Source of the DNA: Scylla paramamosain
Lineage: Eukaryota > Arthropoda > Malacostraca > Decapoda > Portunidae
NCBI RefSeq assembly: GCF_035594125.1
Contig: NC_087156.1
Location: 20,224,497 to 20,288,496 of the forward strand
Length of the DNA: 64,000 bases
Reading direction: 5' to 3'
The position numbers and the translations under genes were made by a program. The notes under the pieces were generated by a model. It did no database searches, had not been told where the DNA came from, and was given only the letters and a program-made list of their open reading frames with translations. Below, piece after piece: positions 28,991-40,655 of the stretch. The stretch's first letter is position 1, and every line of letters begins with the position of its first letter.

Positions 28991-29279
28991 AGGGGGAGGA
29001 AAGGAGAAAGAGAGAGAGGCGCAGCGAGAGGGAGGGGACGGGGGAAGGAAAAGATGGGTAGGTTGAGAGTCGTGTTGAGAAAAAGGGATTGAATTTGGGG
29101 ACAGAATGTGTTGGGATACGTATCTGAAGAATTATGGCCGACACTGGAGTGGAAATTAGATACGTAATATGGAATGAAGGAGAGATGTTGAAAAGAAAAG
29201 GAGAGAGTGAGAGGGTGATAGAGGGAGGAAATAGAAGCTGAAGGGAGAAAGACAATGAAGGAAAGGAGGGTTACGATTT

Positions 29280-30235
29280 TTTTTATTTTAGGGTGGAATG
29301 AAAAAAAAATAGGAGAAAAGGAGGGAAATGAAGGGAGGAGGGATGATAAAGGGAGGGAAATGAAGGAGAAAGATACTAAAGGGAGGAAGGTTGAAATGTA
29401 TGTCTTAGGTAGAAATTAAAGAAAGGTGGATATATAATTTTGGAGAAGAGGAGGAGGAGCTGAGAAAGAAGGGGAGGGGTGATAAAGGGAGAAAATGAAG
29501 GAAAGGAAGAAAATACTGAAAGAAGGAAAGGAGTAGAGAATCAATGTTTTTAGGAAGAAATTAAAGCAAAAATAGAGAGTTTTGGAGAAAAGGGAGGAGG
29601 GACATCGTGAAATGTAAAAAGATGATGATAAAGGGATGAAATAGGAAATGAAGGAAGGGAGGAGAATACTGAATGAAGAAATAGAAGAATGGAATGAATG
29701 ATTTAGTTAAAAATGAAAAAAAAAATATATATATATATAGTTTTGCAGGGAGGGAAGGAGGAACGAGCGGAAATGGAAAGAGGGGCTGATAGAAGAAGGA
29801 AATGGAGGAGAAGAAAGGGAGGAAGGTATTCAAGGGAGGAAAGAAGGGTGGAGTGAATGTTTTAGAGACGTTAAAGACAGATGAAAGGATCGTTTTAGAG
29901 AAAGGGAAGGAGGGAGAGAGGGAGGGAGGAGCGTAAGGGAAGGAGGAGGGAGGAATAAATGGGGGGAAATTAAGGAGGAAGGGAGGGAGGAAGATACAAA
30001 GTGTAGAAAAGGATGGTGGAATAATTTTCAAGGGAGAAATTAAGGAAGTATAGAGAAACAGTTTAAGAGAAAAGGTAGAGAGGCAGATTGGAAAGGAGGA
30101 AGAGAGAGAGAGAAAATAAGAATGAAGGGAGGAAATGGAAAAGGAAAGGAGGATGAAAGATACTGTAGAGAGGAGAGAAGAGAAGAGTGAGATAAAGGTT
30201 TGGAGAGAAGTGCAAAGGAGATGATGGGCATTGCA
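29280..30235. repeat. Decayed purine-rich tandem array, ~140-165 bp unit
   Basis: The marker (A/G)TTTTGGAGAAAAGG and variants recur near 29433, 29579, 29739, 29892, 30059 and 30196. Each is preceded by AGAAATTAAAG-type and followed by GATAAAGGG...GAAATGAAGGA-type phrases. Intervals are about 146, 160, 153, 167 and 137 bp. Confidence 0.7.
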
Positions 30236-30356
30236 TTAGAGAAATAGAGAGAGATAAGGGAAGAGAAAGAGAGAGGAAGACTGCAAGGAGTTAGGTTTTG
30301 GTTTGGTTGGGTGTGGTTAGGTTTAGTTACGTTAGGTTAGATTAGGATACCACCCT

Positions 30357-30358
<2 letters not shown>

Positions 30359-30442
<84 letters not shown>
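30359..30442. repeat. (AC)n microsatellite
   Basis: An 84-bp run with one CC interruption, preceded by a TTAGG-like stretch at 30292-30350. Confidence 0.97.
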
Positions 30443-30443
<1 letters not shown>

Positions 30444-30846
30444 TATATGCATTCTATAACACCCCAATCTTCCCCCCATCCTCTTGTTGCATACTTCACC
30501 CAACACTCACCTGCCACGCATCTCCTGTCCTTCCTCATACATGCCTGATGCGCGCCCTGGGAGTGGCGTGGACACTTGGCTCAGTAAGGTGCAGTTTATT
30601 TATATGTTATCGAGTTGCAGTGTCGTGGAATTGCATGCTTGCGTACCTACTGCAGGGAGGAGGAAGGAAGCAGTTGCCAGGTTGTCGGTATTGATTTCGG
30701 AAGCTACTTAGAATGTCATATGTAGACTGATTATTGAGTGTGGCGTTCCGGGTTTTATATTGAATCTGCCTACCTGACTGACTGACTGGGTGACTGACTG
30801 GCTGGTTGAGTGACTGGCTGGGTGGCTGGCTGGCTGACTGATTGTG

Positions 30847-31026
<180 letters not shown>

Positions 31027-31410
31027 CCAGAGACACGAGACACGTACAAAAAGAAAGACAGACTAACCAACCAACCAGACAACACAGCCAACAAACAAAC
31101 AAACAAACAGACAAGCACACACACAGAATTATACAGTATATTTATCAGCTTATATTTTTTCTATATATTTTTTTTTTACGAATCGGTTCAGAGAGACTGA
31201 CTCGATAAAACAGGAATGATTTATAAACAGCAACAATGCGCGGCGTATTGACCACCCCCTCCATCCCCTCTAGCCCTCCCCCAGGCCACTACCGCTTCCC
31301 CCTCCCTTCCCTTCCCTTCCCTTCCCTTCCCTTCTCCTGCCCCTTCCTTCCTAGGCTAGTGGAAGTCAGCGAACGGGAGTCACAAATCAGAAGAAGTCTG
31401 CTGCGTATTG

Positions 31411-31415
<5 letters not shown>

Positions 31416-31505
<90 letters not shown>

Positions 31506-31595
31506 AGGAGCAATAAGGGAAATAGAAATGAAATATGATAAAAAAAAAGTAGGAAAAAAGTAGGAAAACGTGAAGATATATTAAGAAAACAGAAG

Positions 31596-31662
<67 letters not shown>

Positions 31663-31828
31663 TAACACTCAACCAAACAAACAAATATGTCAGCCAGCTA
31701 AGAGACAGAGGGAGGGAATGAAGGCTGACCAAAAACATTGCCATCAGAGGGAAGGCCACTGTAAACAACAACACAAATCTAGTACTGAGACAAATCCTGC
31801 TTGAAAACTTGCTTCTTCCTTTACCTTG

Positions 31829-31911
<83 letters not shown>
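31416..31911. repeat. Three (GA)n microsatellites
   Basis: Tracts at 31416-31500, 31600-31658 and 31830-31911. Repeat family D copy 2 lies between the first two. Confidence 0.96.
31501..31599 (+). repeat. (GA)n-bounded repeat family D, copy 2
   Basis: Starting TTTAAAGGAGCAAT and containing GAAATAGAAATGAAATAT, this segment aligns with 22551-22661. It is likewise enclosed by (GA)n at 31416-31500 and 31600-31658. Confidence 0.75.
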
Positions 31912-31916
<5 letters not shown>

Positions 31917-32129
31917 ATTCAAGAAGACGAAAGCTACAAAGGACATGAAGAAAGAAGAGGAAAAGAGAAAAAAAAAGGGAGGGGATTTTGAAAGAAGGAT
32001 TGTCTGCCTGGAAGAATCTCTCTTGAGGGAAAAACTCGCGTGAAGGAAAGGAGAAAGTTGTGTGGGGAAACTAAGAGGAAAGTCAGATGGAAAACGGATT
32101 TACAAGGAGGTTGTCGTATCTTCACCCAC

Positions 32130-32480
32130 CTTTACCTTCTTCGCCAGGTGGAAAGTCAGTCATCCAGCCACCCATCCGTGTAGACAGTCGCTGATCTAAT
32201 CTTGCCATCCAGTAACCATCCATGCAGGTAGGCCATCCAGTCAACCAAAGGAATACCTAGTCAGTTAAAAGTCATTCATTCATCCAACCATCCATCTAGA
32301 CAGCCACTGATCCAGGCACTCCATCCAGTCAACCAGGCAAGCATCACCTAGTCAACCAGTCGCTCATTCATTCAACCAATCATTCATACAGTCATCCACC
32401 AGCCAACATTCCATCTAACAAACCATCCATGCAGACAATCCATCCAGTCAGTCAAACACTCATTCAGTCAGCCAGAGAGA
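32130..32480. repeat. CCATCCAGTCAA-type minisatellite, ~100-113 bp higher-order unit
   Basis: Short CATCCA and CAGTCA phrases are arranged in larger units starting near 32158, 32271 and 32371, each with a CATCCA...TAGACAG...CCATCCAGTCAACCA order. Confidence 0.7.
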
Positions 32481-32790
32481 GACAGAGATAGACAAACATA
32501 CAGACAGGCGGGGACACACTCAGCCAGTTACAGGACGGAGAGAGTCGTCACGAAGACAGAGGTCCCGTCAGCAGAGGGACAGACAGACTCATTTTTCTGG
32601 CAGATAAAAAGACCCAGCCAAGTAGAAGATAAAAAATAACCGGCCATCCAGAATAAGGACCCGGCCATCACGACGGAGACGAAGAGAATGGCCTCCTCTT
32701 GTCCCCAATATATCGGTCTCCAATATTTACTTAAACTGCCTGTTGACACGTGATGTACTTACTACTATATATATGTGTGTTCTGCAGCCC

Positions 32791-32832
<42 letters not shown>

Positions 32833-32869
32833 TGTCTGTCTGTGTGTGTGTGTGTGGGAAGGGTTTTGG

Positions 32870-32912
<43 letters not shown>

Positions 32913-33024
32913 AAGAGTTTTGGATGTGTGTGTGTGTGTGTGTGTGTGTTTTAAGGGAATTGAAGTGGAATCCAATTTTACTCCATTCTTTCCGGCCCTT
33001 GTAATCGACGCCACCACCACCACT

Positions 33025-33056
<32 letters not shown>

Positions 33057-33062
33057 CAACAA
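32791..33062. repeat. (GT)n tracts with GGAAG(A/G)GTTTTGGATG spacers, then (CAC)/(CAA)n
   Basis: (GT) runs at 32791-32857, 32873-32910 and 32925-32950 are separated by two near-identical spacers. (CCA)n and (CAA)n follow at 33010-33062. Confidence 0.93.
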
Positions 33063-33256
33063 TAGGAATGATACACACCAGCATTTGTCACTGGGAATCT
33101 GACCTAACCCTCCCCTTCCCTTCATTCCCTTCCCTTCCCACGCTTTCCTCTCCAACATCCCCTTAATTGCCACACCTTCCCCACCTGCACCCATGAAACT
33201 TCACCTGTACACTGCATAGCTTACTTTACGCATCCACTTTATGCTATTTTTTACAA

Positions 33257-33336
33257 AGTCTTGCCCACCACACACCACACCACACAGTCTCCAATCAGTC
33301 TTGCCCACCACACACCACATCACACAGTCTCCAGTC
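33257..33336. repeat. Two tandem 40-bp units
   Basis: Units 33257-33296 and 33297-33336 differ at only two positions by eye. Both begin AGTCTTGCCCACCACACACC. Confidence 0.92.
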
Positions 33337-33339
33337 TAA

Positions 33340-33770
33340 GTCTCATAACTCTTACTCACGGCCTTAAAACCCCTCTCAGCACCACCCCATCCCCCCCAAC
33401 TTAGTGCCTTTAATCCCTCCCCCCTCTTACCCCTCCCTGCAGTGTCCCCTCCCACCATCTCCCACCGCTGTAATCCTTCTCATTCCCCTCCATCACTCCA
33501 CACCCTTCTCCCCTCATCACTCTCTTCAGCGGTGGACAGACGAGTGTGTTCGTCTTTTCAGAACATTTGGCAGCATTTCCTTAATGGTTTCCTCTCGACG
33601 AACAAACGCTGACGGGGAAAACTTAGCGCCATCACCATCGTCGGTATCAGTTCCTGCGTACACTGGGAGACAAGCGCGGCGATGATAAGAATTGAATGCT
33701 CGTGTGCTATACTGGAGTGGAGTTGCGTTATTCCAGCTTGGGTCAGAAATGGTTTGCTCTCTAACCACGA
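33340..33770. other. Gene-free stretch
   Basis: A C-rich block to 33530, then about 230 bp of unique sequence open in both directions (33404-33685 plus, 33526-33780 minus). Neither peptide is recognisable. Confidence 0.45.
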
Positions 33771-33771
33771 C

Positions 33772-33910
33772 TGTTTTCAAAGGCCACAGAGATATTAAGC
33801 TGGATTTTCAAAGACGGTTTATCCTTTCATTAATGTAGAAATCTTTTTAATATCTCACTAAAACTGCAAAAAACATCCATTAAAGCCGTAGTGTTTCAGA
33901 ATATGATCCT
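33772..33910 (+). repeat. Dispersed repeat family C, longer copy
   Basis: This copy shares the TGTTTTCAAAGGCCACAGAG core with 24490-24524 and continues into a unique AT-rich segment to about 33910. The full extent of the family is not known from this window. Confidence 0.55.
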
Positions 33911-34387
33911 TAATTGTGGTCGTCGGTTACAGCTACGCGGCGTCCATAGCTGACTCATTACTTGCCTTTTTCCCTCCTTTCATTCAGCTCAAGGGGAGGG
34001 AGGGAGTAAAACATTAATTCCTCTTTGTGTGGTGGAGTGGTCGAGAGGAACAGTGTCCTTCAAAAGGGGGATACCGAGCCGGGTCTTTCTCTTTTGTTGA
34101 CTCTGCGCCTGCTGCTGCTAGGATGGGGGCGGCGGACGGAGTAATGGTAGGAGTAGTAGTAGCAGTAATAGTAGTAGCTGTAGTAAGAGTAACAGCAGCA
34201 GTAGTAGTCATTGTTATAGCAGTAAAGTGGTGGTGTTTCCTCGCGTAAAGATGCGAACTTCAGCTTATCCTACACCCATCTGTAGCCATTTTCCAGCCAT
34301 TACTGACCCTGACCACTCTGTTTTCTCTGATATGGAGTGTCGTGTGCGCCTGGACGTCTACGGCGGCGGCCAGCACAGCGACCTCCT

Positions 34388-34625
34388 ATGTGTCGCACCC
34401 ACAAAAAAAAGAGACAATAATACACTCAAGTACCTTTACACATCAACAAAAAAAAACAAGAGAAAGAAAACGATAGGCACAAGTAAAGCGAACGAAAACG
34501 GAGACAGGAGATGTGTCGCACCCACAGAAAACGACAAAGAAATCCTTAAGTATACATTTACATATTAACAGAAACCCAAAGAAAAGAAAACGATAGTACG
34601 AAGTGAAGCGAGCGAAAACGGAGAG
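34388..34625. repeat. Two-copy tandem duplication, ~123-bp unit
   Basis: Copies start at 34388 and 34511, both opening with ATGTGTCGCACCCACA. They end in AAGTGAAGCGAGCGAAAACGG or its variant. They differ by several substitutions and small indels. The duplication lies in the first intron side of the TMTC-like exon. Confidence 0.85.
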
Positions 34626-34702
34626 TTTGAGCATTAAGGAGCCAAGATGAGGCGCGAAGGGCGTGAAGAGAAAAAAAGGGAAAGGGGCGTGTTGGTACTT
34701 AC

Positions 34703-35103
34703 TGGTCATCGTAGACGAAGCCGGCGTGCAGCGTGTTCAGGTACAGGACAAGGGAGAGCAGCACAGGCGCGCCGTACACTATCCTATTGGTCAGGTGAAG
34801 CGTGACGTCACACTCCGGGTCATGAGTTTCATATTTGCCACAAGGAGAGGAGTGGTACAGGGTCTTGGCTCCTCCTCCTCCTGTTCCTCCTCCCGTTCCT
34901 CCTCCTCCTCCTCCTCCGCCATTGCCGTATCCACTACCACCTCCTCCCCCTCCTCCTCCTCCTCCGCGACACACGGCCCGGCTTGAGGAGGAGGAAGAGG
35001 AGAAGCGGATGGTGTGACGGTGGTGATGGTGGTGGTGGTGGTGATGGTGGTGGTACTCCCCAGAGGTGGAGCAGTTATTCGCCACTCTTTTCACCGTTTT
35101 CAT
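34703..35103 (-). CDS. First coding exon of a TMTC-like protein O-mannosyltransferase (partial gene)
   Basis: The exon runs from an ATG (35103-35101, A at -3) for 133 codons plus two bases to a consensus donor, sense CCA|GTAAGT, with the intron starting at 34702. Residues 18-30 are His-rich, 34-41 Ser-rich and 47-78 Gly-rich. The conserved end is residues 97-133: a predicted membrane helix near 108-123, then NTLHAGFVYDD. In TMTC1-4, multi-pass ER proteins that O-mannosylate cadherin-type domains, the first helix is followed by this FVYDD motif, whose acidic pair belongs to the catalytic lumenal loop. Later exons should lie at lower coordinates or outside the window; I found none. The subfamily (TMTC1/2/3/4) cannot be decided. 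The low-complexity N terminus is unusual and may be polymorphic. Confidence 0.72.
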
Positions 35104-35199
35104 TTTCTTTTCTTTAATTTTCTAATTTTTTTCCGCTCTTTCTTTCAATATTTTCCCTTTTCCTCTCAAGAACTAGAATAACACCGACTGAAATCACTC

Positions 35200-35500
35200 T
35201 GGCGTCTATTCCTTCACCTGGCGGAGGGCGGCGCGCACACTCCCGCCTCGCCATGGGTTGTCATCACCGCCACAACACCGTGAGAGATTAACTGTTGACG
35301 TACTCATATACTTTCAAGATAAGCGCGCGTGAGACAGACAGAGAGAAAGAGAGAGAGAGAGAGAGAGAGGTGACGTCCGCGATCCTCCTCCCTCCCTTCC
35401 GTCCGTGCGTTCGTCTGTGCGCCGTCCTTGCGATCTTGCGCCCGTCCTCAACCGCCCTCGTCCAAGGAGGCCCCGCGCAGCCACCTGAAGAAAGAAGAAG
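35200..35500 (-). promoter_or_regulatory. CpG-rich area upstream of the TMTC-like exon, possible promoter or 5' UTR exon
   Basis: This stretch is GC- and CpG-rich compared with its AT- and SSR-rich surroundings, with clusters around 35228-35252, 35318-35328 and 35369-35480. It lies 100-400 bp upstream in sense of the TMTC-like start codon. It includes a (GA)n tract (35346-35369), a possible GAGA-factor site. A sense acceptor-like TTCTTTCTTCAG near 35485-35500 would allow a 5' UTR exon. No TATA box was recognised. Confidence 0.35.
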
Positions 35501-35503
35501 AGC

Positions 35504-36389
35504 GACATTATGTAAACAGTATCACAAACCAACCAGGCACACTAAATTTGCATGGAGATGACTCGGGGCGGCTGTCATGCACGCCTTTCCCCGCCTGCCC
35601 GCCCTCCCGCCATGCATTCCCAGTGTCCTTGTGTCATTCCGCCTTTCTCTTAGTCCCCTCCTCTAACTCCTTCTCTTTTCTTCTCCTCTTCCTCCTCCTC
35701 CTCCTCCTGCTGTAGTTTAAGGGTGAGGCAGCAGAGGTGGGGGGATGGTGAGGGAGTGATGTGGGCAGCGATGGCCGATAGCAGTAAGTGATGGTGGTCG
35801 AGGCCTGGCGTTGAGGTGACTTCATGACGCTCTTATGTCTCGGTGACTCCTTGAATCTTGACGCTTAACACTCATGGCAGCATCACCGACACCTCCACCG
35901 ACCATAAACAACACAGCCTCTCCCTCTCCCTCTTCTCCTCCCTCTCCCTTCACGAACACAAGTAAAAGCAAAATACCTCAACAGAAAGCAAAGAGTAACG
36001 AAAAAAAGAGCAAAAGAAGAGGAAAAAAAAGGATAAAAGCTACGACAGTGAGAACCTGAGAAAAACTGAGGCGGAGGAAGAAACAGACGTAGGCGAGAGG
36101 ACCTTGTGGGAACGGGATGAGGGAGAAGCAGCAAAAGGAAACCGAAAAAGAGGACAAGAAGGAGAATGAGAAAAGGAGGAGGCAGAGCAAGGAAAAAAAG
36201 ACGAGGAGGAGGAAGAAGGGAAGGAGAAGGAAGGGAAAGTATTCTTTGACGTAAATAAAGACAGGGGAGTCAGCGTGGAGATAGTGGGAGGCTGGTGAAG
36301 TGCGGCGAGTTAAAGTTGTGTGGTGCTTGACTGAGCCAGCGGGAGGACCTGCCTGCGTGGTGGAGCGGCGGCACGGCGGGAAGACACGA

Positions 36390-36392
<3 letters not shown>
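35504..36392. other. Gene-free stretch upstream of the TMTC-like exon
   Basis: CpG-containing unique sequence to about 35650, (CTC)n near 35688-35708, then purine-rich sequence to 36240. A unique GC-rich segment at about 36270-36390 precedes a (GA)n tract (36393-36458). Confidence 0.5.
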
Positions 36393-36462
<70 letters not shown>

Positions 36463-36884
36463 GATTGGGTGCGTGGGGGGATGGAGTAAGCTAGAACCAG
36501 AACCATGAACAAGGATCTAGAAGTGCAGGAGTAGGAGAGAAGGAGGAAGACAGAGACAGAGAGACCATGAAGCGAAGGAAGAGAAGAGAAGAAAAGATCA
36601 AGAACAAGAACATAAGTAAGAAAGAGAAGAAAGAACAGTAGTAGAAGAAGAAGAAGAAAGGAATGGCAGAAGAAAGGATAGGGAATAGGAGAAGGAAAAA
36701 GGAAATGGTAGAGGAAAGGAACAGCGTACTGGCCTTATATTGAGGCTGTATGGGACACCTGACGGCAGGTTAATAAAGCTGAGAGGATGAGAGATGGATA
36801 AAGGGGGAGTAGCGAAAAGGTGAGGGAGCCTGAGACAGGAAAACAAAGGAAGAAGAGGAGGAGGAGAACAGGTGATAACAGTTG

Positions 36885-36994
<110 letters not shown>

Positions 36995-37068
36995 AAAAGA
37001 ACGAAATGTGGTGAAGACAAACGAGGGTCTCAGGTGACTTACAGCGACTAATTAGTATGTCTGAAAAC

Positions 37069-37069
<1 letters not shown>

Positions 37070-37105
<36 letters not shown>

Positions 37106-37199
37106 TGTGTGTGTCTGTGTGTGGATGTGTGTGGATGTGCGGGGGTGAAAAAAAAATCGCACACTGACATAGGAAATAAGAGTGACAATTGAGATATCT

Positions 37200-37253
<54 letters not shown>

Positions 37254-37330
37254 ATGTGCGGGGGTGAAAAGAAAAAAAAATGAACACTGACGCAGGAAAT
37301 AAGAGTGACAATTGAGATATCTTGGTACGT
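37070..37330. repeat. Tandem duplication of a (GT)n plus unique segment, ~120 bp
   Basis: Segments 37131-37200 and 37251-37322 share GGATGTGCGGGGGTGAAAA and AGGAAATAAGAGTGACAATT. Each follows a (GT)n tract. Confidence 0.92.
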
Positions 37331-37367
37331 TTAGACGAAAGTAAAAGATAAGAAAGAGAAAGTAAGA

Positions 37368-37790
37368 AGGAAGAAAAGGATGAAGGCAAGAAGCTTATTA
37401 CGAGAGTGAAGTAAAAATTTGTCGCTTCAGCGTAGACAGAAGTGATGGACGAAAGAGAAAAAAAGAAAAAGGGTGTTACGAAGAAGTAATAAGAAAGTGG
37501 AAAGTTGTCCAAAAAAGTAAAGGAAGAAAGAAAAAGATGAAGATAAGAAGCGTATCACCAAAATTAAATAAAAATTTCTCACAAGTGTAGAAAGTAATGG
37601 ACAAAGAAAAAAAGAAAAATTATAAAATGAACAAATAATAAAGAAGAGAGAGAAAAACTGTTGAAATAGGAGAAAGAAAAAATGAGGGCAAGAAACATAT
37701 CACGAAAATGAAGTAATGAAACACACAAGAGATTAAAAAAAGGAGTTATAAGGAGAAATTATAAAAGAAGGAAGAGAAACTAATAAAAAA
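37368..37790. repeat. Decayed A-rich tandem array, ~150-bp unit, three copies
   Basis: Units start near 37368, 37521 and 37668. Shared order: AGGAAGAAA, GATGAAGNNAAGAAGC(G)TAT, A(A/T)GAAGTAAAAATTT, GTAGA, ATGGACAAAGA, AAGTAATAA. Confidence 0.8.
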
Positions 37791-37799
37791 AAAGATACA

Positions 37800-38235
37800 T
37801 CAAGAAAATTATCAATAGAACACTTTTTTTCTTTACTAAACTCATTATTTACGTTTCAAGAATCAAATAACATCCCATCCCCATGTCCCTCCCACATAAA
37901 GAAAACGTAGAAAGGAAACAAAACGAAACAAAAATTTAAAGAAGGAAAACGGATAAGGCATAGAAAACGGGGCTGTCGAAGGGAGTGTAATTCAGTACAG
38001 GTTGAGGAGATTAACAAAACATAACATTACCATAACAACGACACCAGGGTCCCGCGTCGAGCCTTATCACCCTTCGTTGTCTCAAATCGACCTTAAGAGC
38101 TATTCGAACCCTTGAAATGAAGCTTTGAGTCCCTTTCTTTTTTCCCTTTTCCCTTTTTTCCTCTCCCTCTTTCTCTATTTTTTTTCTATTTATTCTTTAT
38201 TCCATCGTGTCGCAGCGCTGAACTAGAAAACGTTC
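37800..38235. other. Gene-free stretch
   Basis: A-rich sequence to 38030, a short unique CpG-containing segment (38035-38110), then T-rich sequence. No gene recognised. Confidence 0.5.
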
Positions 38236-38449
38236 GATGATATTGTTTTGTTATTGTCACTTTAGCTGTTACCGTTGTTTTTGTTTTCGCTTTTTGATGG
38301 TGTGTGTGTGCGCGCGCGTGTGTGTGTGTGTGTGCATTGTCCTACTGCCTCCGGGTCTATTGTTGCTGTATGCTATTATTTGTATTGTATTTCTGTTTAT
38401 CGTGTCGTGCTGCCGTGCATTTTTGCTGCAATATGTGGACTGTCTGTGC

Positions 38450-38506
<57 letters not shown>

Positions 38507-38515
38507 TGTGTGTGT
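38450..38515. repeat. (CT)n then (GT)n
   Basis: (CT) at 38452-38488 abuts (GT) at 38489-38514. Confidence 0.96.
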
Positions 38516-38675
38516 TGACCTACTGAAAAAAAAAAAAAGGCACCGCTCCATTTTACAGTTTTCGTTCTACGTATACTTTGGGGAATTCGTTCGTAGAAAA
38601 ATCCAGCTGTCTATCTGTCCGTCTGTCTGTCTGTTTATGTGTGTCACTTTTTTCACAATAACGGAGTCGAGTTTT

Positions 38676-39340
38676 GATAGGAATTAAGAACGTCCTCCTG
38701 GAAATGTTTGATAATCCCTGCTGGAAAAAAAAGATAGATTAACAAATTTCTATCTTTTTCAATGTTATCTGCAGAAAAAAAAAAAAGAAACATGAGTAAA
38801 TGAATAAATACAGTATGAGCAAGTGGAGTGAATTGAGCAGAACTAGTGTATGACATTTGCTTCCAGGTATTGTCTTTCTAAACCCTGCTGATATTTATAA
38901 AAGGTACATTTAAAAGTTTCATCCTCTCACCTGTTACCTGCGAAAAAAAAAAGAGAGAAAAAGAAAACTATGAGGTAAAGTGAATAGAGTGAGTTAGCGC
39001 AGGACTGGTGAACGAAAATTTTATCACAGGTGCTACGTTTCTTGTCGCTGCTTATAAAAAAAAAATACATATATAGATTTGTAATTTTTTTTTTTTATAT
39101 TACCTGAGAGAAACTACAAGATGTAGAGCGAGTAAAGTCGAGGAGAGCAGGATTCGCGCACGTAATTTTCTCCAAGGTTATTTCTTATTAGCCCTGCCGA
39201 AGAAAAAAAAAACGTAGATTTCAAAATTTCCGTGTTTTTAATAGTACCTGCGTGAAATTATAAGATGTAGAACGAGAAAAATTAAATAAAGCAGGACTGA
39301 CGCACGGAATTTTCTCTCATATTGCTCCTTTTTTACCCCA
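38676..39340. repeat. Decayed tandem array, ~144-160 bp unit, about 4.5 copies
   Basis: The marker AGCAGGACTGGTGCACGAAATTTTC (variants) recurs at 38836, 38996, 39146 and 39290, with a partial copy before. Each is followed by CCAGGT(T)ATT, a CCCTGCTGA block, an A run, then ACCTGCGAGAAA and ATGTAGAGCGAG. Confidence 0.85.
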
Positions 39341-39344
39341 AACG

Positions 39345-40261
39345 AGAGGCTAATGTATACGAGAGTCAGAGGCTGGTGAATGGAAGCGGGCGGTTTCACT
39401 CTTCACAAGTTACTCCACTTCTAATCTTATCCTCATAACGCGAAACCTTCACCTCGGCAAGACTCATCTCACCTAATCTGCCTTGCCTTGTACCCTAATT
39501 TAGCTCCACCTGTGTTAGCGCCGCCTCACATCACCTCATTAGACCATCCAGTGACACCTTTACCTGCGCTTATCTCATAACCACGTCACCTGCGCGTATC
39601 CTCAACCCATCTCACCTGAATCCTCAACCATCTTACCTCACCCCAGTCTACCAGGCATGACGGGAGCTGGGCATTTAATGAAAAGCGATAGGTAGGTAGG
39701 TAGGTAGGTTGGTTCATCCTTGCTTTGTTACCTTCACGTGCAGTCAGTCCGTGCAGGGAGGTCATGCAAGGGGAAAGTGCAGCTATAAGTCTGTTCCTTC
39801 TTCTGCCCGTAGAGGATTTCACTCAAGATCGTTTCAAATGTCATCTTTCGTCATTTATTTGGTTTCTTTTTCTACATTTCCTCCTTTTCCTTATTCTTTT
39901 AGTTCACTTTTTTTCGTTCTTTTCTTCTTCTTCGCCCCTCTTCACATACAATACCGTAAGAGTCAACAGATCTGCTGCTGTTAGCTGTTTCTGCGTTCCA
40001 CTGTGTTCCTTTTGTGTTCCTCTTCCTCTGATCTTCCCTTTTTTTTTTTTTTTTACTTTTCTAACTTTTTAACTTTTTTTTTTTTACTCTGTTCTCATGC
40101 GCTTTTCTTCCCTAACAGAGCATTACGCATAGCTTTCGTGTCGTCTTCCTTTTCCTCCTTTCATCATCTTCATCCTCTTTCTCCTTTCATCATATTCCTT
40201 CTCCCCCTCTTCCTCCGCCTCTCTTCTCCTTTCCGAGCTTTCTAATCTCCACTTCGAGCCC

Positions 40262-40262
<1 letters not shown>
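39345..40262. other. Gene-free stretch
   Basis: Unique sequence with CACCT-rich phrases (includes repeat family E copy 1), a (GTAG)n run near 39690-39708, then T- and C-rich sequence from 39850. No exon recognised. Confidence 0.5.
39488..39600 (+). repeat. Dispersed repeat family E, copy 1
   Basis: Blocks TTGTACCCTAATTTA, CACCTCATTA and CCACGTCACCTGCG occur in the same order as at 47396-47512. Spacing differs and several substitutions are present. Confidence 0.65.

Positions 40263-40266
<4 letters not shown>

Positions 40267-40351
<85 letters not shown>
40267..40351. repeat. (CT)n microsatellite
   Basis: A pure 85-bp run; (CAC)n follows at 40450-40478 and (AC)n at 40617-40654. Confidence 0.97.
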
Positions 40352-40354
<3 letters not shown>

Positions 40355-40614
40355 GCTGCTCCTCTGAAACCAGTAGTAATAGTAGCAGCAGTCCCTTCCA
40401 TCACTAAATTCATCTATATACATCGTTTTCTGCTACCGCCTCCTCTTACACCACCACCACCACCACCACCACCACTACTCTTTCCCAGCCTTTCCCCGCC
40501 CCCATCCCCAGCCAGTATCTCTCCATAACCTTCTCGCTTCCATAACCAAAGAGGAGCAGCACGATTCACACCCTATCCATTATGATCGCCTTGCCTCCTC
40601 GCTCGTTGCCATCA

Positions 40615-40655
<41 letters not shown>

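Noticed and set aside
33404..33780. Overlapping plus and minus frames, considered as the next TMTC exon
   Set aside because: Neither peptide has the expected continuation of the TMTC lumenal loop, and no acceptor site fits.
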